Of a stretch of DNA of 64,000 nucleotides, positions 1-11,990 are shown in pieces (position 1 is the stretch's first letter; each line of letters begins with the position of its first letter). The DNA is from Fistulifera solaris (Eukaryota; Bacillariophyta; Bacillariophyceae; Naviculales; Stauroneidaceae): contig AP026142.1 in the NCBI GenBank assembly GCA_030295235.1, positions 496,001 to 560,000 of the forward strand, read 5' to 3'. The notes beneath the pieces were generated by a model that was not told the origin of the DNA, made no database searches, and saw only the letters and a list, made by a program, of their open reading frames with translations. The position numbers were made by a program, and so were the translations under genes.

Positions 1-96
1 AAAATAAACTATCGAATCCATCGTTACAACATTATACGGAGTAACTTTGAAAGTTAGTTTGCGATCCAATACTGTTGTCGGCATTCCTTCACAGCC

Positions 97-3000
97 ATGG
101 ATGCGGCATCTTCCCATTCCTTCGGGATTTCGGAAATCCCAGGATCGCCTTCTTTCCGCAACTCGGCCGTCAACGCCATTGCGGTGATTCCCTTATTGAG
201 TAGTAAGCGCGACGGTGACGATGCGTCGACGAAATCCACCAAATCCTTTGGCGATCTGTTTGATGCGCTGCGTCGATATACCCAAAGCTTCGGGCATTCG
301 GCGTCCTCGGAAGGCGAAGATTTTTATCTAATCGTTCCGAATAGTAGTTTAACGAGACCGGGTGACTGGAAATATGACGAAACGCCCTTAAAAGGCTTTC
401 ACTGGCAGCATGGCTGTCAGCGAATGCGCCTTTTGACGGACGCCCGGAATATTCGCGTTTGGCACATGACCGCTTAATGAATCATACGATTGCTAGAGAA
501 TGGATCGATCTATGTCCGAGTCGCCGCACGGCCGCTGTCATTGGTGTGTTGAACGTTCACGATTGCCACGATATTTCCGATCTTCATCGGGCCGAAGAAG
601 AGCTACGAAAATGGGCCGAGAAATACGCATCGCCTCCGTACGAAGTCTCGGCACATGGGAAAGATGCCGAACGGGATCATCCCGTTTACAGGATGTTTGT
701 GTACGACAGCTTTGACGAAGAGGGTCAGAAAATTGATTTGTCACACTCGAAAATGGGCTCCCAAATTTTGGCATTTCCGCCCACCGATGATTCACACGCT
801 CAAATGATGGATCTGCATTTGAACGTAGTTATTAACGATCTAGCAGTAGCTATCTTCCGAGACCTAGAGTCCAAGATTCGTGAGTCGGATCAAATCCGGA
901 ACGCGTCAAATCCGCCGGCGCCTTCGCAAAACAGTGTGCTGAGTCGAATTATATCGGCGGGTAATAGTGATAGGGACAAATTCTCCGACCAATCCAAAGA
1001 TGGCAAATTAAATGTGGGACGACTGGCGGGTTTGGTGAGTGCGGGCAACCCATTGGCGGACACCGAGGCGGATGAGGCGAGCACTGCAACCAAAGGAGGC
1101 AACACCGAAGCAACATCGAGCGTGTCGGTGGATGGTTCATCGTTCAAAGCAAGCTCATCTTTACCGCTTCTCTTAACGCCGCTGGACACGTATTGGGAGC
1201 AAGCCAACTTGACCCGAAAAGACATGGAAGATATTCGTAAACGAGACATTGGCCGGCGCGAAAAGTATTCCGCGGACTTGGCTTTATTGGCCGGCTCCCC
1301 TTTAGATGCGTACGAAAGATACCTCAAAGCGGCGGAATTGTGCAAGAGTTCGTCTGCTTCGGACCCATTGTGGTATGCTGCTAGTCTAGAAGGATGCGCC
1401 GGTGCGCACATTTCCATGGCGGAGGCGGGAGGTTACAATGTTGATGAGTATTTGGAAAACAATTTTCAATTGCCCAAAGACTTCTTCAACTTGATGAAAA
1501 TTCCGGAGGGCGAGAAATATTCAAACGTTAAACAATCTCTCCCTGATGTCGTGATAGCCCTTTGCGAGGAAGCTTTAGCAATTGTAAGCAGGAACGCACT
1601 TCTCTCGGCCTATCGTGCTGAGATTTTGTTAAAGCTGGCATGGTATTTATCGGATTTGGCAGAGAGACATCAAAGGTGCCGTTGGGGTGAAGGTGATGGT
1701 TGCTATGCAGGCGAATCTGGAAGCATACCTCGATGGGAACGCCCGTCTGTTTTTTGCGTTGGAGTTTGACCCTGAAAAACTACGAGAAAATGGCGCATTC
1801 AATGCCCAAAAGCATACACTGAAACGAATCGCAAAAATTTGCGAGTTTTTGGGTACAGCAAGTAGTCTGAGCTCCCTTCATTCAGGCACCAGGGTAGATG
1901 TTGCAGCCCAAGCTGTGAGCATCTGTTTGCACGGCATTAAGGTGAGTTGCCACGTTTTAATCAAACGTCTCAAAAAAGAAACCCTCACTTTCACACTTTC
2001 AGCCGACTAGCTTTGGGGTGGTTGAGAGTGCACCTGCCATTCTCCATCGCAAAGCAGCTTTTTACGCCGCAATAGCAGCAGACGCAGCAGGAACCGACTC
2101 TTCATCAAGCGCATTGCAACTGTGGCTATTGACAACGCAGCTATACTCCAAAATCCGGGCCCATCCTATGGATGGGCGACGTTACGATCTGCATGTCTAA
2201 GTACGCTTGCATCGAGAGGAAACTCGCCTCTATGTTTGGAAGCAGCAGAAGAGCTTCTCTCTTTACTTTGTACTCTCGAGCCAAGTAGGAAGACGAATCA
2301 TGTGCCGGACAATAATGATGACCAAGAACATGCGAGTATTGAAGTACCAGTAATGGACATCAGTAATCATTGCTCAACACACGAAGAAAGCAACGAACAC
2401 GACGAGCAAACTGACTTCGAAGAGACAAATGGTGTGGACGCCACGTCGAAAATAACGTCAACCAAAGTCTTTGCAAAACAATTGAGAGATACGATAACAA
2501 CGTTTGCGAGCTCTTCGTCTTCATTCATCGCTCAACAGTCAAAATGGGCGTCCGACGAACCACTAGCTAACTTGCTAGTTCCGCTTGGGGAATCTTCCTC
2601 ACTATCTTTTCTCGCGACAGACTTACATTGCGTTTGGCCAAGCTCTGATTTGAGCAAGTGCTCCTCAGTTCAAAACCAGTGCCTGAATTGTATCAGCCTT
2701 CTGCGACGAGCATTGACTACGCCATCACAGGGTTGTTCGAATTTCCCACTGATTTATGCCAATGAAGTCAAACCGCCAGGTCCACTATTTGTAATCTCAG
2801 CTAGTGCTGCAAGGGTTGTCTCGCAGATTGAAGGCGTGAAAAGTGCTTTGCACGTTGCCGCCGGGGACGTGGCGAACCCAGCAATGTCGACTTTTACAAT
2901 CCGTTTGAAACCAAGAGAAACGCAGGGGGGCGAGAGAGAGCGAAAATCATTCTTGAGGGAGAAGAGCGTGTTATTTCTGTCAAGTTTGGAAACAAGCTAG

Positions 3001-4809
3001 CCGTACCCGTCGAAGCAACGAATGCCCAATTAATATTTGGAGAAAGCGAGGCGCTTTTGCCAGTGTCGACACCTCTGGCTTTCGCTGTTCCACCAAACAC
3101 TTCTGATTTTATTGTGTATTTCCCACTTACAGTGATAAGCAAAAGACCGAAAGACAGCGCTGATGCGATGGGGACTATAGACATCAAAGGGATTGAATGC
3201 GAGTGCTTGGGACAAGTGGAATTCATCCAGCTATCAATTGATGCTGAGGACCGTGGATGCTCTCAGTTGTCGAATAATATATTACCCATCCCGACGTCCG
3301 TGTATCCTTTCGCTCCGAAAAGCAAAAAGATTACTGGCGATGATCCCGAATCAGTAAAAGCTTTAATTCAAGCCTTTCCTTCCCAGCCAACGCTTGAACT
3401 TCGCTTAGCAGAATCCAACCTACCTGTAAGTAGACTGTCGGCTACTATAATAAACGGTGCATTATACACAAGTGTTCCTCTCCGACTATTTTCGAGCAGT
3501 GGGGCCTTCACTAGAGGAAACGTTGAAGGCTTGGAAATCTTTGTGTCAGGCAGTGGTGGTATCAACCAGAAAATCTTTGATAGCTCAGCATCACCTTCTG
3601 AAAACGAAAGCGACGACGACTTTCTTAAAGAATGGCTTGTGACCAAAACGGCCGCTCCTTTGAAAGTAAGAGCAAAAGCAGCAACCTTGAGCATGAAAGG
3701 GATTAATGGACAGAACGCTAAAAACGACGATTCAAACACCATTCGATTTCAGATAGCATCGGGATACGATGCAACCAAAAAACTCCCCCTCATTATCAAC
3801 GCTCAATTTCAAGTTCCGCTACAGTGGAAGCTCTCGAGGAGGATTCCAGGTATGGAGGACCACAAGATTTGTAATGGAAATCACTACCTCTACGGGTCCC
3901 TGCATCTCGTCGATTTCATTTTTGCACGAATCAAAGATCAGTAATTTGATGAAAGAATATTATGCTGGAGAACCGAACTTAAGCACGCAACGAAACGAGG
4001 GGCAAGAGTATAGTGTTGGAGATAGTGTGTCGGCGAACATCTGCAACAAAGAAATTGGGATATTGGTTACAGTGCTCAACGCATCTGACTACACGGTTGA
4101 GCTCACTAAAGAAGATGGGCATTTGGGTGAAGCAGCTTGTGTCCCAATGAAGAAACTGCTTGTACGACCATTGGTAAACGTGAAGATTCCAATGACATTG
4201 TCCAGGATTAGCGTAAGCAGGAAGGACGATATCTTCAAAAATATTGTTGATAAAATACAAAGCTCAGCTGTCGTGATCTGGAAGAGCGAAGGGTCATCTT
4301 TGGAAGAAAATAAAGGCCAGATACGCATTCCACGGAGTTGTTTGGAAGAGCTGGTCCGAAAAGAGACATCTCTCGTTCCAAAATTGATTGAACCTCCCCT
4401 TACTTTTAAAATCTTCCTTGACAATTCCTCATCAGCAGAGACAACGAAAACCATAGGACTTGGAAGTCCTGGAGCGAAAGTATCCACGGTCATTAAAGTA
4501 GCCGACTGGGTTACCGAGGAAGAGAAAAATTCAAATGATGTAATTATTGAATTGGTCTGTGTCCAGGAAAACGGCACGTCCATATCGCGCGATCACTTTC
4601 ACTGGGCTGGTAAGGTTGGTAATAGGGTGAAGCTTTCTTCTGAATCGTTCGAGCATAGTGCACGCATTACATTCCATCGCCCCGGTGTATACATCGTCAC
4701 GGCTTGTGCAAAGTTTGTCAAGATCGATAAGAGCCAGAATCGTGGTAGGGAAATGTGGTACGCTCCCTTTTCCCGACGCATTGTTGTCAGCGACACGATG
4801 GCGCAGTAA
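97..4809 (+). CDS. TRS120: TRAPPC9/Trs120-like subunit of the TRAPPII tethering complex
   Basis: Large subunit of TRAPPII, a Golgi/endosome tethering complex and Rab activator. The N-terminal part has the family pattern around CPSRRTAAVIGVLN and AEEELRKWAEKY. The middle shows GWATLRSACLSTLASRG, then a YNPF motif opening the beta-rich half, and GPCISSISF further on. The protein ends at TMAQ before the stop at 4807. One GT-AG intron is clear at 1942-2002 (phase 0, 61 nt). The reading frame also breaks at A4 390-393, G4 1684-1687, CC 2165-2166, T4 2892-2895 and the A6/C5 runs at 3777-3789. Each break is repaired by one base and the rejoined text keeps family motifs, so I read one intact gene with sequence errors. 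A pseudogene is possible but unlikely, because conservation continues through every break. The start is the ATG at 97, followed by a typical AVIPLL strand. Confidence 0.85.
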
Positions 4810-5066
4810 TCTATCTAAAATCGTCGCTTTTAAAAATAGCAACTCTAAAGCCATCACGCCTACATTTCTGATTAAGCCAAGCAGACTAATACGTACGCTG
4901 TTAAATTAATTTCAATGATTAGAGGTCGCTATTGGCGCTAAAATATATACTGCGCATGTACGTGTAACAAGATTGAGTATTTAAGAAAGGTCTCCAAAAT
5001 CATGGAGAAAGCTTGCAAGCAAGTTGTCGACTGGGGCCCAGAACCAAACAAAATTTGAAAGAATCG

Positions 5067-6407
5067 CTACTCTTTCAGAACTGCATCTCTCAATTTTTCT
5101 CGCATGTCGGGTCCAAATCCTATCCAATCACAGTACCCATCTACACTCCCGTATTCCGTTTCAATCGCCACCAAAATGTCCCTCATGACAGCTGGCGGCG
5201 CTCCCAAGAATGTCTTTGCGTCCAAATTACGCTGAGAAAGAGCACCAACCATGGCTTGGTGATCATTCATCTCGGCATAGACATTTGCCGACAGCGTGTA
5301 GTCTTCAACAATGTCTTCGGATTTCACACCACACAAAGCCAAAATGATAGCAGCGATAATTCCGGTCCTATCCTTTCCCGCTGTGCAGTAAAATGCAATG
5401 GGATGGCGATTTCTGTCAGCACATAATTCCAACACGTGACGAATACCGGGATTGGCATACCGCAACAAGAGCTCATTCAACATTTGCAGCCCTCCACCGT
5501 TGATTTCATCCAAGAACGGCTTCTTTGCCGAGCTTCTTACTCGACGCGAAAGAATAGCCCCCGGTGATTTCAAGATGGACTTGGTAATATCCCGTTTTCG
5601 GACTCTACTGAGAGTGCCTTTTACGTACTTGAACTCATTCATCAAACTGACAAAGTGTCGCTCTTTTCTATTCTGCCCCGCATCATAGACCATGGTTTCT
5701 GCGTCATCTTGCGCGCAATCTGTTTCATATCCACAATCTCCGTCGTCCTCTACTTCCGCATCGACAGTAAGAGCTTTCTCCAGTCTCGCCGGATCATCAC
5801 TGAGCACCGCATCCACGACCTCACGAGGAGTATTGACAGCAGTCTTACGATCTTGCATCAAGCGCTTGAAGACGTTCCGGGAGCGAACCGGCCCTTCTCC
5901 GACTTTGAGTTCGCGCAAACAGCCTTCCTTTCCGCGGCCTCGTTCTTGCCATACCACATTGGTAAACTCTTTGAAAACATCTTCGCGCATCAACGTCGGA
6001 TCATCCTTCAATTCGGTCGGCGATCGCAAATCTACCAGCGTCTTGAAGCCCACTTTTTGAAATAACAGTTGAATGTCTTCTTCTGTGGCATCACTGACGC
6101 GTCCCATTCGAAAAATGCGTCCCGGTTGAATGGGTGAATTCCGCACGGAGGCCAAATCACGGGCATTTTTCACCTTTTGCAAAGGTAGATTGCGTTCTTC
6201 GCACAAGGCTTTGCAGTGCTTTAAAAAAGACGTTTGATCGGAATCGTCCAACATGGGTTCATCTGACTTGATAACAGATTGTGTGAAGAGGGCCGTTCTG
6301 GTTCGCATGTCACGATGGAAATTCCACGAACAGGATTTTCCGGAAAGGAGAAGTGCCAGAAGCGAACACAGCCGTTTGCGGGCGGAATAACTGGAAGATG
6401 GCACCAT
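5067..6407 (-). CDS. Tyr/dual-specificity phosphatase, Y_phosphatase3-like
   Basis: 446 aa, intact. The Cys-based phosphatase signature FYCTAGKDRTG (C-x5-R, about residues 341-347) holds the nucleophile Cys and the phosphate-binding Arg. Upstream, GRIFRMGRVSDATEEDI and FKTLVDLRSPTE (about residues 95-135) match the N-terminal part of the bacterial/fungal Y_phosphatase3 family, which acts on phosphotyrosine or phosphoinositides. An acidic stretch lies between them. The N-terminus (SARKRLCSLLALLLSGKSCSW) looks like a signal peptide followed by an aromatic residue, so ER or plastid targeting is possible. The substrate cannot be read from sequence. The start is the only upstream ATG in frame, at 6407. 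The gene is convergent with the TRAPPC9 gene. Confidence 0.85.
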   Translation of the reverse strand: MVPSSSYSARKRLCSLLALLLSGKSCSWNFHRDMRTRTALFTQSVIKSDEPMLDDSDQTSFLKHCKALCEERNLPLQKVKNARDLASVRNSPIQPGRIFRMGRVSDATEEDIQLLFQKVGFKTLVDLRSPTELKDDPTLMREDVFKEFTNVVWQERGRGKEGCLRELKVGEGPVRSRNVFKRLMQDRKTAVNTPREVVDAVLSDDPARLEKALTVDAEVEDDGDCGYETDCAQDDAETMVYDAGQNRKERHFVSLMNEFKYVKGTLSRVRKRDITKSILKSPGAILSRRVRSSAKKPFLDEINGGGLQMLNELLLRYANPGIRHVLELCADRNRHPIAFYCTAGKDRTGIIAAIILALCGVKSEDIVEDYTLSANVYAEMNDHQAMVGALSQRNLDAKTFLGAPPAVMRDILVAIETEYGSVDGYCDWIGFGPDMREKLRDAVLKE

Positions 6408-7163
6408 AGTATACTCGATACAAAATTATGATTAATTGATTCGTTGAATGACAAAAGGTAGAAAAGAGTTTGCAGGGAGCAAAGAATGTCCATCCTCGAA
6501 CGGATCTTTGGGATGAAGAAGAATCAAAAACAAAACGTACCAATTGCTACTTAAAGGCGTCGTAGACCGTGTTGCATGTCGCACATTTGTCGCCGTGTCG
6601 TTGCAACGACGACACCAACCTCGACGACGTCAGAAAACGGGGAGGGGACGACCAGACGGTAAGACGTCCTATCGATTTTAGGAACGGCGTTGAAATTCTG
6701 CCTTAGCGTAAACGCTACGTAGAATCTTGTACTGCGAGGCAGAATTTTAACGTCCTTCCGCCCTATCTCGTCTCCTATCCGAGTCCCGAGATAGATCTTG
6801 TGAAAAACAGTCCCGGAAATTGTCATCTATCTCTAGAGCTACCGAGGGATTTGAATTTTTTTTGAAACTTTTTCTTTATAGTATTACTTTCTCAACTTGT
6901 TAATGACGGAGAAACAGTTTAGTTGTATCTGGTACACTCAGACGGGAAACGGAAGATTGCGAAGGAGCCGCATTAAGAATACGGTTAGTTGATAGAATGC
7001 GGTACAAGTACTGTACCAGGTATAGAAAGTAAAGGACAAATAATTTCAAATACTACAAAAAAATCACGTAAAATGATTGGATCAATTGCAACACTTATTC
7101 AGTTTCTCTTGCAATACTCTTCCAAACAAGCACTCGCTAAGATAAAGAAATGATATAAACAGT
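6408..7163. other. Intergenic region with an inverted repeat
   Basis: No convincing coding region. An imperfect inverted repeat has arms at 6689-6702 and 6738-6751 (13 of 14 positions pair) around a 35-base centre that holds a smaller palindrome, GCGTAAACGC. A GTAC-rich palindromic cluster (GGTACAAGTACTGTACC) lies at 7001-7017, as in several other intergenic regions here. Confidence 0.5.
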
Positions 7164-10030
7164 TTATGACGTGTGGGCGAGATTGTGCATAGTTCCTTTA
7201 CATAGCGAAAACAAACCACTGCTTGGGTCTCCGTACATTTTACAATTCATCTCGGCGTGCCTTTTTGACAAAGACTGGGGGCTAATATTGTCAAATGTCC
7301 GCTTCGTTTCATTTTTATCCATGGCAAGAAGATTCTCAGGACGCAAATTCTTCTCCGAGAATGCGACAGCACCAAAGGATCCCAAGGGTGTTATCTTCCC
7401 TCCGGTCCGAATTCCTTCCGGCGTATCCTGCAGACCAAGGGAATGAGCGGATAGCACATAATACGTTCGCAGCACGGAACTCAGAGACGCAGCGCCTTGC
7501 ATTTTCGAAAGCTCCGTTTTCACAGAATCGGGTAAATTCTTGCAGTTATCCAAATGCATTCTCTGAAACTCACGAACTGATTCGTATATGCTGCTCATAT
7601 TCGAAGGATATGCGACGGCACTCATGCACGCTGCTCCAGCGATCGCGCAATGGACGCATCGAATCCCGACTTGACCCTCTTTGATATGATATTTTCTCTC
7701 CTTGGTGGCTACTTTCACATCCTCTGTGGATGCCGCAAAAACCTCAATTTGCCGCCTTATGAAACAATCGGTATCCGACAGCCATTCCTTATCTTCTGGC
7801 ATCGCCAACAAAACTCTAGATGATGGGGACGGAGGCCCTTCTTGTGTAGCAGCTTGCTTCAGCAACCTGCCAGCTTCGGCTCCTGGTCGTACTAACGGAA
7901 GAATGCTCTCGTCGCTACTGCTGTTACTTTTGTCGGGGGATTCTTTTGCGGGAGATACGTTCACCGTCAACGTCGCCGCATTGCTTTTCGCAAAAGCGTT
8001 GAGCGGTCCACTCAAAGCCTTCCTGTTCGCATCCATCAATTTAGTGTCATCATCGTGCAACCGTCGCCACATGCGACGAAAGAAAACCTTTTGAGATCCG
8101 CGGGGGAGACGTGACATCTGCTCTTTATGGTTGCCCTTCAGTTCAAGCAGAGCATTCTTGATGTTCTCCGGACATCGACGGCATTTGATAACATGAGCCG
8201 GTATTTCAGCAAAACTGTTTGCTAACCGATCTACATCACTCCAAAAGAACTTTCTGGAGTTCTTGCCTTCAACAGCGCAGTGCACGCATTCTAAACCACC
8301 GTAACCAACTTTGATGTTCTCCCGTTTGCCGCCTCGAGTTCTTCGGTCTGATTCGGTAAAACGCACCAAGCGCAGTTGCTTCATGAGAAAGAAAAAGTAA
8401 TCGGTCAGCAATAGCCGATCTTCATCCACGACGAGCCGTGCGGATTCCGGAAGCTCTCGTCCATGCACATCGACAAGGCTCCTATCAATCTGCGAAAGAA
8501 GGTCTATTGCGCTTTCATTCACGTTCCCGCTACCTTCCACGTTTCTCCCGGTCAAAGACCTGGACACACGCTGCGGTTCATCCAAAACAACTCTCGTTTC
8601 TGCCATGATTGGTTGATTTCCTTGAGGACCGAATCGATTTGGTGAAACGTTGCCCCATCCTAACTGCAGATTCGAAAAGCCAGCGTACGGATGCAAGAGA
8701 TGTCCTGTGTGATCATAGTATGTGGGAACAGGCATTCCGTGCATTTGATTGTAACTTCGGCAAAGAGATAAGTGGTAGTCGACAAAAGGCTTTATAGGTG
8801 GGACTTTGCTGGGAGTACACCAGATGTATTGATCGTCCCTGAGAGCAGGAGGAAGGTGGTTGCAAAATCGACAAACCCAGTCCCCATTTCTCTCTTGCAA
8901 AATGGCGCGATGTTGTCTGGTCTTGCGACACTTCGCATTTGCTGCTTGTCTTCGCCCGAGGCAACAGATCTATTCATTGACTCATCAAGTGGCATCGGTT
9001 CTAACTGGTCAACTCCATGTTCGCTCCGATCAAGTGGCGAGTCGATCATACCAATCGATGGATGAGAAGAGTGATCGTCTTCTGGGAAATCGGAGTTTAG
9101 CGAGAAACGCCTTTGATACGATCGATACGTGGCTTGCTCATTTCGGAAATCAGCTTCTCGTCGCTTCAGTTCAGACGAAATTTCATTGAATGACGATCTC
9201 TGGGAATCTAACATAATGCCGTTCCCATCAGCGCTGGTTACGATTCCAAGTTGTTGACATCGAGCTATGCAAAAATCTTGTAATACTTTTTGGAACACTT
9301 GTTCTTGATGCCAATCTGGTGATGATTCGTCTCGGATGCGTTGACGTTTTCTCTTTGATTGCTCCAAAATACCTTTGGTGCTTGTCGGAGCCGATTCGCA
9401 CGATAACAGGTGATCTTGCGCCAGCTGACGAACACTCTTCCCCACCTCCTCTACTCGTTCTGGAATCGTAACAGCGCCTGGTATAATGGTGCCACGAGCA
9501 CAGAAAGAACACCGTAGAGCCAACTGCCTGACAGACTGAGAGTCAAACCGAGGTAATGTAAATAGCTCCAAACTCTTACAAGCAGCGGCATCCGCTTCCT
9601 CCATGTAGCCTTTGTTATCGTTCATCCCCATTAAAGGAAACGACATTTTGTCTCCTCGGACGATATTTCGGGCCGGTGCTCCCATTTCCCTGTCAAGCCG
9701 CGGAGAATATGCCATTGGCTGGAACTGATTCACCATCGGATTGTATCCATCCATCATCGGTACAAACGGAAAATGCGATTGAATGGATCGGTGAAACATT
9801 CTCCGGTGTTGACACACGTGTTCATGATCTTGTGCTTCTTGAAAGTTGCTGAACGGAGCCGTACAATAAACACAAGACCAAATACCCCGCATGTGATTTG
9901 GCATAGTACAAAAATCACCCTCGATCACAGTCTTTCTATTATTTGATGTAGCACCAGCATCGGGCGACACGGAAATGTGATGGGAATGAATTGTTGCCCG
10001 GATTGCGTTTTCCGCTACTGCCGCTACCAT
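7164..10030 (-). CDS. Cys/His-rich putative zinc-binding protein with triplicated CxxC...HxxxC unit
   Basis: Function not recognised. Two open stretches (10030-9052 and 8893-7164) join by an inferred phase-1 GT-AG intron at 8894-9051 (158 nt, donor GTATG, acceptor TTGCAAG). The N-terminal part has a C2H2-like finger (CVYCTAPF...HEHVC), and a related CRFCNHLPP...H-x3-C copy follows the splice. Three copies of a second unit read LRCSFCARG...DHLLSC, LECVHCAVEG...AHVIKC and IRCVHCAIAG...MHLDNC, each CxxC, a spacer with an A-x-P type core, then H-x3-C. Basic and Ser-rich linkers separate them, including a nuclear-signal-like KRKRQRIR. This suggests a nuclear or nucleic-acid-binding zinc protein (inference). 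The ATG at 10030 begins the longest frame. Confidence 0.7.
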
Positions 10031-10768
10031 TCAGTTCGACCGGGGGCCACTGCTCGACCCTCTCTTGTCGTTATTGCTGTTTCTTCTGGTGAAGTGGATT
10101 CGGGTTGCTTTTTAGTTGCGTTGCCTCTGTCTTACGACTAAAGACTGTTTTCATAACAACGACTGCAATCGGACGAAAGTGCTCCTCTGCTTATTTTGAA
10201 TGAGAGCCAGTCGAGCCTTTGCGCTATCCAAATTCCTAAATATGCATGTCCGGGCGTCCGTTCGTGCTCTCGGAAGTAGAAATGCTTTTATAGTAAGGTA
10301 GCTAAATTAGTCGTTGAGTCAGGTATGCCCCGACAAGAAACACCGAGCATCTCACATTTCGTGGGACTGCCTATCGCCTTCCATCGTGTTCTTCAATTCT
10401 GACGATACTACCAGTACCAGTACTGTACCACAAAAGGTACCAGTACGACGGCAAACATTGGTACGGTTCTGATTACCGATGCGGCAAACAGCCTAGAGCA
10501 GTACCTTTGTTTGTAATAAAATGATAATCCAGCATGTATAATCGTGCCTGGATCTTTCATCTCTTTCTAGCTACTTCTTCTTCCTCTTCTTGACTATGTA
10601 CCTTTCTAACTTTGTTCAGACTTGAGAAACAAAAGATGCATTACGAGTCACCTTTCAAGCTAGATGGCTGCAAGATCAACGAACAAACTACCAGATTGTC
10701 AGACAGTATTGTTCTTTATTATCTTAATAAAAACGTATTGTAGCTATTTACGCGATTAAACTTTGATA
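10031..10768. other. Intergenic region with GTAC-rich repeats
   Basis: Between two minus-strand genes. No coding region is supported. A cluster of TACCAGTACTGTACC-type repeats lies at about 10409-10446, and a pyrimidine run (CTTCTTCTTCCTCTTCTTG) at about 10575-10593. Confidence 0.5.
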
Positions 10769-11496
10769 TTAATAGTTCGCTCCCAAGGGCATAGCGGTAG
10801 CCGCGTCTTGATCCTTGAGTTTCTGTCCTTTCACTCCAGTAGCTACAAAACTAAAGCTTTGGCCTGGTTGCCAACCTGCATCCACTGCTTCCTTCATCGA
10901 CTTCTTAGTCAGCCATTCAGCTGCTACTTCTTCTTCTTCATCGGCTTGTGCATCGGTACTTGCCTTTTTCTTGGATTTCTTCGAACGTTTCGGTGCTGGC
11001 GGAGGGAATGAGATACATTCAATATTCATCTCGCCTCTTGAGCTTTCAAAGGGTCGGATGTTGTTCTGCTGTAGCGCTTCGAGAACCGTTTCTCGGGCAC
11101 ACTCATCCATGGTAAAGGCACGGTACGTCGGTTCCAAATGGGGTGGAATCGTCCCGGGACGGAATCCCTGGAAACGCTGCTGCTTGGCGTCTGTGGTGAT
11201 CTTTTGTAGATGGCTTGACTGAATCGACCCAGATCAGCTTCCACGCCATCGATCGTGACAATCCACTCGGTCATCGAGCCGTCAACCAGTTGAATGGAGC
11301 ACCCTTGGATCGCTCCACCGGCCACGACATCGCCAGTCCATTCTTCGGCACATAAGTAGACGTGATTACGGATCCCGAAAGTTCCCTTTTCAAAGTTACA
11401 TTTTGAATAATACCGTTGTAGGACTGTTTGTTGAGTGAACCCTTGCGCCGGAATGAACAACGATACGGCAACAAAAAAGTATGTCGGCAATTTCAT
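10769..11496 (-). CDS. Plastid-targeted protein with trigger-factor N-terminal (ribosome-binding) domain
   Basis: The product starts with a signal peptide (MKLPTYFFVAVSLFIPAQGF); the G-F after the hydrophobic core is the plastid-type cleavage motif. The mature part matches the trigger factor ribosome-binding domain: a beta strand ending in TIDGVEADLGRF, a helix, then the signature QGFRPGTIPP, a helix with ETVLEALQQ and the closing NNIRPFES. The central peptidyl-prolyl isomerase and C-terminal domains of trigger factor are absent. Instead there is a basic patch (KRSKKSKKKAS), an acidic run and a short tail. The frame breaks at the A4 run (11202-11205, T on the plus strand) between the first strand and GFRPG, and one extra A restores the family text. 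Role inferred: chaperone-like factor at plastid ribosomes. Confidence 0.75.
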
Positions 11497-11990
11497 TTTT
11501 TGGTGTGAAAAAGATCAATCAACGTTCGAGCTTTAAAAGCGGCTACTGATGAGAGGTAAGTCGTCTACGACGTGCGTACAACTGGAAAGGACGGGGCTTA
11601 TTATTAGTAAATGCGCCATGCAACGAGCACGAAAGAAGTTGTCAATATTTTGTCACTCTCTTTCGCGATCACCTTGTTGCTCTCGAACTCGAATGGTGCT
11701 CGCAGAAACGATTGGCGTACGGTAATACGTTGTGTAGGAGACGTTTAGCCCCGACTGAATTTCAGTCATGAATCAATGTCTTTTGAATAGACGACCAAAA
11801 CGTAATGATAGCTATTAGTGATTGACAATTCATCAACGGAGCGTACGTTATGTGCAAGTTGTTAGAGTAGAATGAACAGCTAAGCCCATTGGGAAAATTA
11901 CACGATGGAACATAAAATACACTTGGGATAACTTCCAATGAAGCGACAGCAAAAGCTACAAATGATCCAATCTTTAGTTCCTATTAAACC
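11497..11990. other. Intergenic region upstream of the trigger-factor-like gene
   Basis: Nothing coding is supported. It separates the trigger-factor-like gene from the 3' end of the AP-4 mu gene; both are on the minus strand. It holds a perfect 15-bp palindrome, listed separately. Confidence 0.5.
11753..11767. promoter_or_regulatory. 15-bp palindrome, copy 1 of dispersed motif
   Basis: GACTGAATTTCAGTC is a perfect inverted repeat of 7-bp arms around one base, about 257 bases upstream of the trigger-factor-like gene start. Four near-identical copies occur elsewhere in this window. A regulatory role is inference. Confidence 0.4.

Noticed and set aside
890-1417. Minus-strand open frame inside TRAPPC9
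   Set aside because: Overlaps a conserved gene, shows no domain, and is a shadow of its codon usage.
97-4809. TRAPPC9 as a decayed pseudogene
   Set aside because: Conserved motifs persist through every break and the breaks are homopolymer single-base changes seen equally in other essential genes here.
4531-4909. Small open frames at the TRAPPC9 3' end on both strands
   Set aside because: Lie within or just beyond the gene and show no supporting features.
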